64,000 bases of DNA from Coniella vitis (GCA_011317545.1 WUJK01000005.1:1054001-1118000), one strand, 5' to 3'; shown: positions 22,444 to 35,197, counted from the stretch's first letter. Notes: generated by a model from the sequence alone, not told the origin. A program made the numbers and translations.

Positions 22444-25400
22444 AGCTTGTTTGCTTCGTGTGTTTCCGCTACCTATGCCCAACAAAAGAAACATCGCTGG
22501 GTTGCAAGGAATAGGCTGGACGAATGATTTAATAAAGAGGTGGAGCTTGAAGATCTTTGTTCGGAGTAACGGTACGCGAGCAGAAATCCGCGGTTTTGTT
22601 TTGTGTGTACCATTTTTTCTTTTCTTTTCTTTTTTTTGGTTTAAATCATTGGTATCGTCGCAGTTGCTCTACACGCTATGTTACGACTTGTGGTTATGGG
22701 TGTAGCGATGGCGAAAGAGAGGGATATTTGGCAGCTACGGGCGCGTTGATCGTGTGTGTATAGTAGGAGAAGGGTCTGTGGGACTGTTGGTTCGTTGGTT
22801 TAAAGTGGTTTGCTGGGAGTTTTTGGGGAGTGGATCTTTTCCTCCGATGGTTGACTGACACTGCCTAGAGCAGCAGTATCATAATAACGGCAAAGAAATT
22901 TTGGGGAAAGAAACCGGATAGCTGGACAATCTCTTGATGACTCTCTGCAGGACAGAGAGAGGACAACCTGCCCAAAGTGTCTCTAGTAATGGAAAAATTC
23001 AAGTGCGCTCAAATCTTGTTGCGCACTTATTACTCTTTTCTTCTCTTCAACTTTGTTACCCCTTTGAGTATCTCATGATGCTACCCGATGTCCAAATAAA
23101 AACATACTAACGCAAACATACCTACATGTACATATTCGTTGTCATCCCGCACGCAGCAATGGAATGACTATGCACAGGCACTTTTTTTTTTTTTTCTTTT
23201 TTTTAAACAACCGTCGCTCCAAAAGGTCCATTGATTTTGTACATCCTGCTCCTGCACTTTGTCTGCATCGGGAAGGGGGGAAAAAAGTTCTATTTGCATG
23301 TCAGGGTTGCACACATTACGGTAGTTCAATTATGCTGCAATGCAGGTTTGATCAATCCAGATTCTGTACCATCAAAAAGGGCGGCGGCGCTGTCGGGGGC
23401 GTGGGGCGGGCTACGCCGCATCGCTCTACTATTATTGTACTATGTAGCAAAGTAATAAATATCACGCGGGGTATTATGATTTGCACAACAGGGCGGGAAC
23501 TTCCGTGTCTTTTGTAAATATAGAGAGTGGACATTATAGTACTATGTAGTATTACTTTACTATATATATATATGTATGTATGTATATGAGCAGTGTACTG
23601 TAGTGTTGATTACAAAATTCCGTGTGGTTTTGGAGTGCTATGCTTGAAAATGTATATAGCATGTCCAATCGAGTAGGAAAATGTGTATGGGTCGAATGTG
23701 TCGAGACCAAAGGACAGGGAAAAGACTGGAACCGAGTAAAAAACTTTACTTTTGAAAAAAAAAAAAAAGAGAGAGAGAGAGAAAAGAAAAAAGGGACAGG
23801 TATAAACGCCATTCTTGCGCCAAATCTTTGTACTATGTACGCTATTACCCATATAAGTAGATAAGTTTTCGGAAGGTGGGTTTTTTTGGTTTTGTTTTGT
23901 GTTGCTGTGGCTTGTTAATTCGTATGCAATGTGTGAAAAAAAAAAAAATTGTTGAGTGAACCAGAACCACTATTGTACGCCCACCAAAGGTTACCCAGGA
24001 TATCAAGACAAAAAAAGAAAAGCTCGGCTACAGTCTTGAAATGTTAGCGATTTGAATAGTGAAGAGTTACTCACACCGATCAAAGAATTCCAACGCTATC
24101 TTGTTGTCTATGTTATCTTCATTTTTCCCGATTCTCTTGACCCATCTGGTATCGCTATTGGATATGACGCGAGCAAAGAGTTTCCGATAGTTGCGTTTTC
24201 ATTAGCAAGGTGTCGTTGACTTATTAGCGCCCTATCTGGGAGTGTACATTTCTCTTCGTACCTTGCGTACCCACAGCTTGATAGCGGACTAGTCAGGGGT
24301 AACCCAGCTATGCAGAAGATACCATGTACTATGTACCTTGATCGTAATGCAAATAGTATCCGCACGGAATTTGCGAATCCAAAAAGTGCAGCGAACTATC
24401 CGAAAAGGGGGCGGATGATGTACTATGGTACATAGTATCTATCGGATAACAGCAATGTCTGGGAGCAAAAAAGGCCCCTTGTCGTGCAAACTGCACAAGG
24501 TTACTCGTCATGATTTAATATAGGTACCAAATCAATTCATTGGTGGCTATGCCAACTCCCATGTACCACGTGTTGGATTGGCTGCTGCTGGCCCTGGCGC
24601 AAGGTGGACAGCCTCCGCACTGTCGAATGGGGGACTTGCCATCTGGGGTGGTTTCTTGATTTTCTTGTGATTCTATTTCTTGTTTGGTTTAGGGCGGGGG
24701 AGGGGTGGGGGGTTGCTATATGTCAACAGTTGACGAAGGAGGGGTGAGCTCGCATTCGAGAAACCTAGCAGAGGATCAAGCAGAGGATCCAGCAGACGCG
24801 AGACGCGATCTCCAGTCTCGATTTCGCTTGGACGCAACGAGTTTTCAAGGTTACATGGTACAGGAAGGAAGCGGTTGACTATTTCGTATCGACATTTTCC
24901 ATCGACATGCTCGGTTCAAAGGCACATTCATGGGGCGCGCGCGCGACTCCTGGGTATTGAGGCGCTCTGCTACGTAGCTACAGCATCATGGTTCACGAAT
25001 GAGCACCCCTTTTTCCAGGGTTCGCTTTTCTGCCGAAATCAGTTGATAAGACGGGACGGCATATACGGGGCGAGGACAGGCTGTACTGTACGTGCGAGGG
25101 CGGGCATATAACACAGTATATTCCCGCCAAGATCCTTCTTGGTATGATTCAACAATGGAGGAGCGACGCCACCTTCTGCGCTCACGGCATACATAGTACA
25201 GCTATAGTTCCACTTGTACACATGATACGCCATTCAGAAAAGCAGACCACCTGTCTTGATGGACCATATTGTTAGGAATCGCCTGTTCATCCAAGTACAG
25301 GATTTCCTATCAGCACCATTATTAGGTGGTCGTATAAAGTAAGTATATATGCTGGCCCAATTTCAAGGTCGATGTAGGTTGCTAAGTGCCCGGATATCCA

Positions 25401-25728
25401 GGCAGATGGAGACTATTTTAGTAATCAAGTACCTGAGTACTAAAGTATCTGATATCCACCGCCTTTTACTGACATGTACTGTGTACCGTCGCGCAGCTAG
25501 CAAAGCACTGCCTACAGAGTACTCGCAGATGTACCTGGCACGTCAGTAATACTATGTACTTACTCTACCCCTACATATATAGTAGTAGACACTGGATGAT
25601 TCAGACATCTTCAGCGCTCCTCCTCTCGCCCATCCATTCCGCTCCGCCCCGACCCGCAAGTACCAGTACGTACCGGCTCAATCATGCCGCCAGGGTCCGC
25701 CTTGCCGAGCCCCATTATTCTTTTCTCT

Positions 25729-25731
<3 letters not shown>

Positions 25732-25771
<40 letters not shown>
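25732..25771. repeat. Uninterrupted 40-base T tract
   Basis: Forty consecutive T on the + strand, preceded by a CT-rich stretch. No coding sequence or target-site duplication is evident next to it. It could be the A-tail (seen from the other strand) of an old retroposed sequence or simple slippage. Confidence 0.85.
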
Positions 25772-25775
<4 letters not shown>

Positions 25776-27180
25776 AATGATCGTCATTGGGTCTTTTTTT
25801 CCCTAACAATCAGATCCATTCCCGCCCCCAATGGACGTGAACCGAACCTCGCTGCCTCGGAAGGGCCCTTGGAAGTGGAGAATGATCCTCGGTACGAAGG
25901 TTTGGCGTATGCAAAGTCTGTCTCATGTATCCCCAACAAGGTTTTTGGTTCTTTCTTTTCCTCTTGGGCGGGGGGGAAAGATATATCACACGGATTCAGG
26001 CTTGCAGACTGCATACATACTGTATAGCAGCATATAGTGCGCCGATAGCAGAGAACAGTACTACCACCCACGGGCTGCTTCTACGTTGTCTGACTGTCAT
26101 CAAGCAAAAATTCCATCGCGTTACCAACACATTTTTGTGGTCGGTGATTAACCAGTTGGTACACATACTGTAGCTAGCAAGAAGTGGATGCGTTCAGCAT
26201 CGTCCTCCTCGGTCAGGCGCCGATGAATTGCTCCATTGATAGCTTTTCCGGTAGAGCAATCCTTCCTCTACTCTATTGCAATGCACGTCCCGCTTATCTC
26301 GGGATCGCCTTTGCTTTTCTGCTTATTGTGGAGGGACGAGGGGGGGGTTGTTACTTTGGGCCGAGGATTTGAAGGGGGGGGGAGGTTGGTTTCCACTGGT
26401 TGCTGCTCGATTGGTTAATTTGTGTGGCCCATCGCTTGGTCCATGTCACGGTGACACTGTCAGTCAATCCCACGACCAGCATGCGAAAATAACAACCCGC
26501 CGCTGTATTGGTATACATTGGACCGACCTGTCAAAAACAGAATTAATGGACGTGATGGCTGACTCACAGGATGGATTTGGATGGAGCTCGGGTCCTCTAT
26601 GGTCTGTGGTCTAGCGGCCTCGCCTAAAATATGTGGGATGTGTGGATGGGCACGTGGGAAGGAGCAAGGGGGACGCTGACTTGATCGACGCGAGCAAGGA
26701 ATGAGAATCCGCCATGAGGCGGCCCAAGAAGAAAGAAAGAAAGAAAAAAGGGAAAAAGGGATACTTGGTATTACTTCATAAGTAAAGCAAAGTTCGTCCC
26801 TGGTTTGGTCTGCGTAGTATAGCATTTGATCGGTACATAGTACTTAGTGTTGAGCCGGGGAAGAGAGGAGGGTTAGGGGTTGGTTTTTCGATGGACTGTT
26901 CTCGCGTCGCAAGACCAAAAAAAAAAAAATCATAAGAACAATACTACGTACAAAGACACGAGATGGACCCCGTCAGAGGCCCATTCCTTGAGGCCTTGCC
27001 CGCCCGCCCGCTTTTGGAGCTCCTTGGCTCTGTCAGAATGGATGGTTGGGCATCCTGTACATTCTACTTGGCAGCACCGCAGGAGGGCTTGGGTACAGAT
27101 GTTGGGTTGACTGGCCATGCAAGGCATGCTGATGTCCGTTTTTCAAACACTGTGGGTGCACACGTGTGCTGCAGTTCACT

Positions 27181-27205
27181 GTGTGTGTGTGTGTGTGTGT
27201 GTGTG
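27181..27205. repeat. (GT)n microsatellite
   Basis: About twelve GT units in non-coding sequence. Confidence 0.9.
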
Positions 27206-29404
27206 AGAACGTAAGTGAGAAAGAGGTCCAATTCAGGTCCCGGAGGACTGAATACGACATGGCGTTCAGCTTGGCTCAATGCGGCGCCCTGACCACCAAG
27301 GGGGGGGGGTGTGTTCTGCTTGGGAATAAATGTTTGTGGGGCACGCAGCACCGGCAACACGTCCAAACGAAAGAAGCAACAAGGGGCCCTTTTTTCTTCT
27401 CTCTTTTTCTTTCACTCGCTGAAAGATAATTACAGGGTTGGAGCAATGACAGTAGAGCGAGAGGCTGTTGAACATCATGGGTACAATACGTACTTATGTA
27501 CGTCGTCTCGACTGAACAGTGAGGATACCTTGGAATCCGTCACAACGAAGGTATAGCAATGAAAAATGGCTCCAGGCTACATTGCATTAGTGTACTGGTC
27601 TCAGGGCTGACTCTCGGCTATTCTGCACCGTTATTTGATCATATTCTTGCCCTGCTACTGCTGGAACGGTCTTTGGCCTGCCCAAATGGCCGCTGGCATG
27701 CTGGCATGCTGGCGTGTGAGCGTTGGGCGTCGGTTGCTACACTTTTCCTGTACGCGAGCACTCCTTCAACTAGCTCAATGTAGTTGTCTTCCTTCTCCTT
27801 CTCCTCCTCCTCCTCGTGACGGCGAAGCGCGCATGCTTTGGGGGACTTTGTTACAAAACGAGAAGGTCGACGTGTCGATCTATCTTACTACATACAGGAG
27901 ACATTTGCTCTGCGCTACATACCAAGCCCGCCAGCGCATGTGGGTGGACACAAAAGCGGACAGCTGATGGCCAGTGAGGCCTGATAATGAGGCGCGGGAA
28001 AAAGAGACACGAGGTTGCTGAATGGTAGGGGGCTAAAACGGGTATCACAAGTGCTCATATCTTGACGCTTGTCAGAGCGACAGCGTGCGGTCCATTTCTC
28101 TTTGGGGAGAAAGGAGCACATCGAGGGATGGTTGGGCCGAAGTGCATTTCCGGCAACCTCGAGCGAGGACACATAGCTGGAGGTTGAGTCCTTGGCATTG
28201 AGCCCCGCCTCTTGGTCAAGACTGTCTACATACGACTGACTGGCGATACACGAGAAGGATGGAGAGAGGCCCTCGGGGTCACTGGTCGGGTTGTGGGCTG
28301 TGGAAACATCGTTACGAGCTCTCTCTGCGACTCAATGAAGGTCGAGGGCGGCCAAGCTGACGAGGGCTGATCAGCCGATGCTTGGGCGCTCAGCCTGACA
28401 AGTTTCTTTGCCAGGGAAGCCATAGCCGAGCCTTGTTGAGCGTTTTGGACGACTGACACCACGAGACTGGCGTCGGCCTTTTTTTCTGTTTGTAAGATGG
28501 TCTGATCGGAGTGCGTTCCCGAAAATGCAGATGTGCAATACCACCTGCCTACTACTGGACGTGGAGACGACGGAACGTCCAGGCGAGAACGAAGTACATT
28601 GAGACTCCGAAATCCATGAGTGACAGCATGGTGGAAATACGCTGCTGTACAATTTGTCTCTTTCCTCCAAAGGCAGCAGATCGTGACTAGTCAAGGCGAG
28701 AGACTGTCCTGTCTTACGTAGAACATTGGCTAAACACAGGGGTCAAAGGACACTGAACATATCATGCCGTGCGTGAGAAAAAGAGTAATCAATTTTGATA
28801 CTCGAAGGGCAAATAGCGCAGCACGCAAAAAGTTATTTATAGTAGAGACTTTGAATGTCTGACAGGAGCACTGGGGTGTATAGTATTGGATTTCTCCTTC
28901 GCAGTACAAGACGATCTTGATATCAGGTGTCTAGGCATGTTTTGCACTGCTAAAGAGCAGCAGGCCCTCTAGATACCTCTGTGAGGTTGACAGGGTCAAT
29001 AGACTCAAATATTGTACAGTCTTGGCTTGAGTCGCACAAAACCTTGTCTCATTTGTGTAAGTTGTGTAGTACTAAAGAAACCTTGCGGCCGCCGATCTAT
29101 AATACGTAGGGGGGTAGAATATTCAAGTCGGTACGGCTTTTCCATGAACACAAGAAGTATTGATTCATTAGACTTGGTGGGACGGCTTGGAGATATAAGG
29201 CTAGTAGTTACTTGATTATTCATGAAAAGGTCGAATGTCCGTGGTATGGATTTGGCCGAGTCCGCATAAATTGCTACGATAGTCACCGGGAAAGACACGA
29301 GGCACACAGTATAGTGTCATTAACCCACTTTAATAACCAATGGTGCTTATTTGTGGTAGACCGTGTAGTAGACACCTGATATGTTAACGTAGTATATCAA
29401 TCAA

Positions 29405-29817
29405 TCATGTTGAAAAGGCAGACAGACACGTCGCAATCACACATGAACTTTATTTCAAATGTTCCAAAACCACAAAGCAGTAGACCCTTCATATATTGGA
29501 CAAATCACAAGCCACTGTCACTCTGTCCGCGAAGAGCCACAGAAGCCATGGTCGAACAGCCCAACGGTCTGCCGATGTTCCTCAAAGAGCTCAAATAGGC
29601 CCCTAAGCCACCGTGAATCCCCAATAGAAAACTCTGCGCCTGGGACTAACAATTCAATGTTATACAAGATCGAAAGCCATTGTGGATCAACAAATCTCCT
29701 CAAGCCTCCTGACATCATGGCTATAGAATGGAAACCTGTCCGCGAGCCTGTTATCAGCACTGTCCATACAAAGTTGATAGATCCCAGTAGTTGTGGATGG
29801 CGAACAATTAAAGACAA
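29405..29817 (-). pseudogene. Degenerate HECT E3-ligase C-lobe-like remnant
   Basis: Two adjacent minus-strand frames look like successive pieces of a HECT catalytic domain. The first (29817..29518) has GLRRFVDPQWLSIL followed by an EL..L..G segment, as in the F..GL..VIDP.WL.+F...EL..L..G region, then an EEHRQTVGLF segment like the EHP.V..FW strand. It ends at a stop at 29518. A second frame, offset from the first, continues with FVQYMKG and LLLCGFGTFEIKF (about 29501-29450), matching the L.FVT....PLLGFG.L.P.F strand that precedes the catalytic Cys loop. An in-frame TGA lies just before FVQYMKG. The catalytic TCFNLL motif and the N-lobe are not recognisable. This reads as a broken fragment. 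The assignment rests on my own pattern recall. Confidence 0.45.
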
Positions 29818-29830
29818 AAGGTTACACTAG

Positions 29831-30843
29831 ACAATACACTTTCCCTGAGCGCCACCAGTGAGATAAAGATAAGTATCAATTTGATATTGCACGACTCATG
29901 CCCATCTTGAGAAGTATATTTCTACTAGAGGTATTGTCACATTATAAAGCAGGTAAGTAGGTGAGGAAAACGAATATTGATATTTTTGTTTGTTGTGGGT
30001 GCGACAACAGACCGCAAGCCACACATAAGCACTCTAGTAGAAATGAAATCTAATCTTGTTCCCACTTTGGCTAGACTATATCTTCTTTGCCGTTGTGATA
30101 CAACTTCAAATATTACAAGAGGACAAGTTGACGAATATCTCGGATATGCTCCCGTGTATACTTGTGGCCTGGCACAACTTCACTTGACTGGCTGCTCGAT
30201 GTTGGAAGAAGACGATTGCAGCTTTGTTATGCAGCAGCCCGGAGTTGGCTGGAAACTGGATGCGTTCTAGTCAGTATTTAGCATGTCCAACACAGTGAGG
30301 AGAAATTTGGTGTCATGGAAAAAGACAGCATGGACGTAGTGAGTATATTTCATGGAGGTAATCGGAAGCCTTCAAGACAGTTGTCTGAACCCGCTATACA
30401 CCGGATAGCATGGGATATTCCGTAGTCTATCCCCAGATCAGCGCCTATGAGAAACATAATATGTGTTAACAGTAGCGCTAGCAATCATATTAACCGGAAG
30501 ATTGCCCGCGATGCTTGAGGCGACTGTCCACATACTAGCACAAAAGACGTTACTGCCCAATCAATAAAGCGTTTTCCCATCAAGAAAAAGTTATGTTCCA
30601 TCACGGGCAACCGGCTGAATGTCTACAGAGTACGCCTTTGACGGGTCGAGATGCACAAGCCATAGCAGACATAGCGATTAGGCTAGCTGACTGCATTGAG
30701 TCGTTCGAACCAAAGCCCCATATCATGGTACAATGTGAGTATCACTATCCAATGGAGGGCCGGAGGCTCAGTATATTGGAAACTAAATGTATAGACCTAT
30801 CAACTTATAAGCAGCAAAGTGCATAGAATATAGCCAAGTGGGA
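29831..30843. other. Region between the HECT remnant and the TMEM234-like gene
   Basis: Two + strand ORFs occur, 29977..30270 (97 codons) and 30593..30826 (77 codons). Neither shows a family I know, and I found no splice partners. Both may be decayed fragments of older sequence. The right-hand part is the 3' flank of the minus-strand TMEM234-family gene. Confidence 0.35.
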
Positions 30844-31578
30844 CTAGTTCTTGCTATGTACGCAAAGTGCGATGCCAGTCAGGGATAGCACCGTGCCCAG
30901 CATGGTACCTGATATGCAGTCAGCCTGCTAGAACATGAAATTGTATGGAAGCGTGTGGGAAGACTGAAACCAAATACTGCAACATCGGAGACATACTCTT
31001 GTCAATGACCTTACCATCCACCAACCAGTCACCAAAAACGGTAAAGAGGAACGCCAGCGTATTGACGATGGGGACAGTCAAGCTTAGTTCTGAAGATTAT
31101 AGAGACATGATTAGCACATGAACCTCAAAAAGCACCAACTAGCGAGAGGCAACAACGCAACGGCATCACACTATCCTGAGGACGCGAGATGGACTAGGCT
31201 AAACAAGGCCTGTGCCCCTTGCCCCGCCCTTTCAATTCCGACATGGACACCACTACATTCCCCAAACTTACCAGCTTTTCCAATCAGCAGAAAAAACCAC
31301 ACGCTGCCCGTCAAATTGAGCAACAAGGGGACGGCATAACGAGGGTTTCTCAACAGATCAACGACTGCGAAAAAGGCGCCATACACTCTGGACTTCAGCC
31401 AACTAGCACGTACAGCGTCCGACTCGAGCAGTGGATGGGGCGGGGGGTGGTGGTCCTTGGCGGCGCGGCGGATAAAAGGTGTCGTGAGACCCCAGGCGAT
31501 GCCGACGAGGGTGAAGCCGATGATGTAGTTGAGGGGCCCCGGCTGGGAGGGTGTGGAAGGGTCTGCAGTGTCTGACAT
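30844..31578 (-). CDS. TMEM234-family small membrane protein
   Basis: Small multi-pass membrane protein of the TMEM234 (formerly UPF0546) family; molecular function unknown. Three exons on the minus strand, 31578..31272, 31089..30997 and 30908..30844, join in frame to 154 residues. The start is MSDTADPSTP; an ATG three codons upstream is also possible. Hydrophobic segments lie at about 17-36 (with GIAWGLTTPFIRR, the family GxTxPF motif), 81-102 (PLLLNLTGSVWFFLLIGKAE), 104-126 (LSLTVPIVNTLAFLFTVFGDW) and 136-152. The junction residues read IGKA-E-LSL and IDK-S-TMLG, as expected for the family. The acceptor of intron 2 follows a CTGAC branch site by about 10 bases. The last two exons are only 93 and 65 bases, so simple ORF searching misses them. 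Confidence 0.85.
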
Positions 31579-34500
31579 GGTTTGCAAATGCTTTGTTGTT
31601 TTCTTGTCCCTTTTCGTCCTTGTGTGTTAAGGCAACCGTGTTCGTCGTCACCTCGCTTGGGTCTGAGACGGGCCGCGTCCAAGGCAGACGAGGGCGCAAA
31701 AATGGATAGGCGGCCACGTGTACTGGACTGGTTGACAGCAAGCAAGCAGGGCAAAAGACGGCAGGAGGGGCAGTGGAGATGTCAAGTCAAATGATCACTT
31801 GCTGTGTTGCCGAATGACGGAGATGACGAGATGCCGTGCAGTGACTGGTTGTCAACAAGACGGTCTCGAATCCGCGGCAGACGGGCAATAGATTGGCAAG
31901 GCTGACTTGGTGGGATGCGACTCAGGCAGGTCCGAATGGAAGTCTCTCAGCCTCACGACAGATGGAAGGTTCGAATGAAGCCAGCCAATCTGCCAGGCAA
32001 TGCACTCAACAAAAGGAAGGTGGGGTTCCGCGGCAGCAGCACAGGGATGATAGTTACATAATCTGGATCTGTCGCAGGGATGGCACGGTGGGGGAATTCT
32101 TGGTGTCCGTCGAATTCCCGGTACCACGCGCTGTCTGCCTATGTACAGATGGCAAGTAGCGCTGCGTCGCCGGATGCACAAGCCGCTGCAGGAATTTCTG
32201 CTTTTAACTATACGACCAAAAACATGCGGCTCTTTGCTGTCCCTAGGCAGCAATTTGCAGGTATGACTCTTGTTTTCGACCACCTGTCACCATGTATGCA
32301 CGAATGCATCTGCCTGTGACAATGACACGTCCCTAAGAGTTGGCAATGACGTTCGGTCTGTTGGACATCCAACGAGAATGAGGACAAAATGAGGCTCGCG
32401 AAACAGACTGGGGTCTGATTGCAGCATTTCGGAGACGTTATACGTCGCCGCTTTTGACCATATTTCCCACCCTCGAGGCCTTCTGCTTTGTGCTTCCTCG
32501 CTCTCCGTCAATCCCTTGTATCCAAGTTTTGGGACGATATGGTATGCGCTTATAGCCAAGAAACAAATAGAGCCCCTTTATGATTTCCTTGGTCGCAAGC
32601 AAAGTAAATTTAATAACCGAGCAGTCCACATGTTGATTTTTCGAGCCGTTGAGACGACTGGGAAAAATAGGGCGAGCGCCCAACTTCGGTGGTGCATCCC
32701 TGGCAAAGTCACTGTGGATCTTGGCCCGGAAGCCGGCCAAGAAAGAAGCTGACGACGAAAGTTGGCCGTTGTCCGTGTGTGCCTGACATGACTAGCGGTT
32801 GGAATTCACACAAGTGCTATGATGTGTACAGTGCAGTAAGTAGCTTTGATACTCTGTATTTCTACAGTGAGTGATAACAAGTAGCCGCGCTGAGTTGCTA
32901 CTGAATGTGTGTACTGTGTAGGCTTCCACTGTTCAGATCGCGGTCTCTCATTGGTGTTTCATGCATATTGACCGTGACGAACGCGTGGAAAAGAGTTAGG
33001 TAACACCTCGTATCTCTACAGACCTTCAGCGTTGCTGGGTGGCGCGTTAAGAGCACTACTGTGTACATGAAGGCAAGTCTTGCGGTGGCTGATGGCTCAC
33101 GTCGTCGCAAGCGACTGCGGCTGAGACATTCCTAGTCTATTGTCTTCCTACTATGTAGTAATCTCTGACACTCGGGTTGAAGAAAGGCACGGAACCTACC
33201 GCAGATCATAGTCGAGTTTTGGACAAAAGATCTGGAAAGGGCGCTTCCCATCTGGATCAAGTGCTGTAACCCGGTCCACGAGATCGCGGAACAGTTGGGA
33301 CAGGTCAAAGAGGAGGGCAGCAATAGTCAGGCCAGAAATTCTCCCCAACACAGGCCCTTGAGCTTGTTCCTCATGGACGGGTAGAAACTATGTCCTCCGA
33401 ATACCACGCTGGGCAAGTTGCGGTGTCATGGGCCCCCGGCAGGCTGCTATTATGGTATACTATGTAGCAAGGCCCAGCTACGGGGTCCTTGGATGGCTTG
33501 GTAATTGATGCTTGCTCCATACAGCAGTAAAAACGAGTAGTGGTTTTTGGCAATGTCCATGTCGACCTCTACTCGGCAAGGCAAGTCATCTGGATGATCA
33601 CTTGGGCGGCCAGAAATTGCATGCAGACAGATCGGGAGCGGCGTGGAAAAGTGGACAGGCAGAGGTGAGAGGTGGGGTTCGGTCTACATAGTACATAGTA
33701 CAGCCATAGACCCAAAGTACCTTTCTAGTACTTGTTTGCAGAATCAACATGGCTTTCAGTTCACACTCAGCCTCAGCCTCGCCCGGCCGTCGCACCATCA
33801 GCTGGACAAGCATGCTGCGTCTTTCGCCGCTGCGCACTGCGGCTCCTTTTAACCCCTGCTGGCTATCTGACTGACGGACAATGAATGGTGCATCCAGCTT
33901 GATCTACCGTCATAAACCTCTGAACAAAACTTCAGCACAGCAAACAGCCAGAAAATTCGAGTCTGAGGAACCATCGACGTCAACACCAGGCCATAGCCCC
34001 ACGCGCTAAAAACTAGTGGCCTGGCCCTACGGGCTCAGTGGGGTACCCCTCTAGAGACAATTCCCCTGGCAGAGTGCCGTTCTAACTGGGGCCGAGCTAA
34101 TTGGGGCCGTCATCTGGGCCACCGAGGCGTGCTATTGGCCAGCCAGGGCCCCAGCACGGCAGCACCCCCCCTGGTCTCCCAGCCCCCCCCAAACCCAGGC
34201 TGATGGCTTCCCATCCCAGCCTTCTTTCTAGCAGCAGCAGCAGCACCAGCAGCAGCAAGCAGCAGGTGCCAGGGCGCCAAGTAAAGTTCCCGGCGCGACA
34301 CCTTGCAGCGGCAGCGGGCAGCAGCAGTGGGTAGTTTTAGGTGCGCGCTGCTGCATGCATGAGAAGGTTTGGTGAGATCTCGTCAGGCTTCTGATCCATT
34401 TCTCGCAAACAGACAAAAACCCACGGCTGCACTCACTGCAACCCCCTTACATGGCCCGACTTTGCCATTCAATACCCATACTCGAGCTCTCTGTTCGCTA

Positions 34501-34875
34501 CGCAGAACCGTGCGCACTTCCTTATTGGTTCGCCAGCGCAGCAACGACTTCTGATTCCGTCCTCCACACCCACACTTACATACCTGGGCCACCCTCCATC
34601 CTACATTCTTTTCTTCTCACATGCGTCTTTGTTCTCTTGGGCCCCCGCTCTGCCCTCCTCTCTCTGTGATACCCGTCCATCCATAGTCAGTCTTCTCGAC
34701 TCTCAATACGTCAGCGTGTGTCTCAGCAAACGACCGAAGCGTTCGCCCGACCCATCGCAACCCAACCAGGCTAGAACCCAACTGGTCCACGCGCCTCGAC
34801 GGCAACAAGCCACAAACTCGCCTTGCTGAATGCTTGCTGGCCTGGCCAAGGCTGAGCACGGATACAACAGCGACC
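31579..34875. other. Gene-poor region of 3.3 kb between two divergent genes
   Basis: No supported gene. It is flanked by the starts of the TMEM234-like gene (-) and the C2-domain gene (+), so both promoters lie here. Four copies of TACTATGTA/TACATAGTA occur between 33149 and 33700, two of them overlapping end to end. A CAG-rich stretch lies at about 34230-34265. The leader of the C2 gene (about 34560-34829) is C/T-rich. Confidence 0.45.
33685..33700. repeat. Overlapping double TACATAGTA
   Basis: Two copies of TACATAGTA share two bases (33685-33693 and 33692-33700). This is the tightest pair of the dispersed motif in the window. Confidence 0.8.
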
Positions 34876-35197
34876 ATGGGCAAGGCACACCTCGTCAGTG
34901 GGCCTCACTCAGCGGGCATCTTTGCCGACATGAGCATCGACGGCCCGATCATTGGCACTCTCGTTCTCATTGTCGACCGCGCAAAGAACTTGCCCAACCG
35001 CAAGACCATTGGCAAGCAGGACCCCTACTGCGCCGCCCGCCTTGGCAAGGAAGCAAAGAAGACCACCACCGACGTTCGTGGTGGCCAGACCCCGCGATGG
35101 TGAGCTTGCCCCTCGATTATTCGTCCCCATTGCCAAATAACTGCCATGCTGACAGCGTACTTTGTAGGGATCAAGAACTGCGCTTCACCGTTCATGA
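34830..35197 (+). promoter_or_regulatory. Overlapping upstream ORF of the C2-domain gene
   Basis: An ATG at 34830, 46 bases before the main start, opens a different frame. In spliced mRNA it runs 90 codons to the exon 1 end and stops nine codons into exon 2 at 35197. Scanning ribosomes that use it would miss the main start. It lies in the leader only if transcription begins upstream of 34830, which the pyrimidine-rich sequence before it suggests. Confidence 0.4.

Larger units (their letters stand above)
22444..29399. other. Gene-poor region of 7 kb
   Basis: No protein family was recognised on either strand. The sequence is marked by long T and A runs (40 T at 25732), a TATATATATGTATGTATG stretch near 23562, a GT repeat at 27181, and nine exact copies of TACATAGTA/TACTATGTA between 23438 and 26842. 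The part up to about 23100 is probably the 3' UTR and downstream flank of the gene ending at 22443. Confidence 0.45.

Noticed and set aside
29005..29307. 100-codon minus-strand ORF downstream of the HECT remnant
   Set aside because: I looked for the continuation of the HECT domain here and found no matching motif.
31855..31885. Possible tRNA T-arm (GGTCTCGAATCC)
   Set aside because: Spacing is wrong by one base and no matching stems are found around it.
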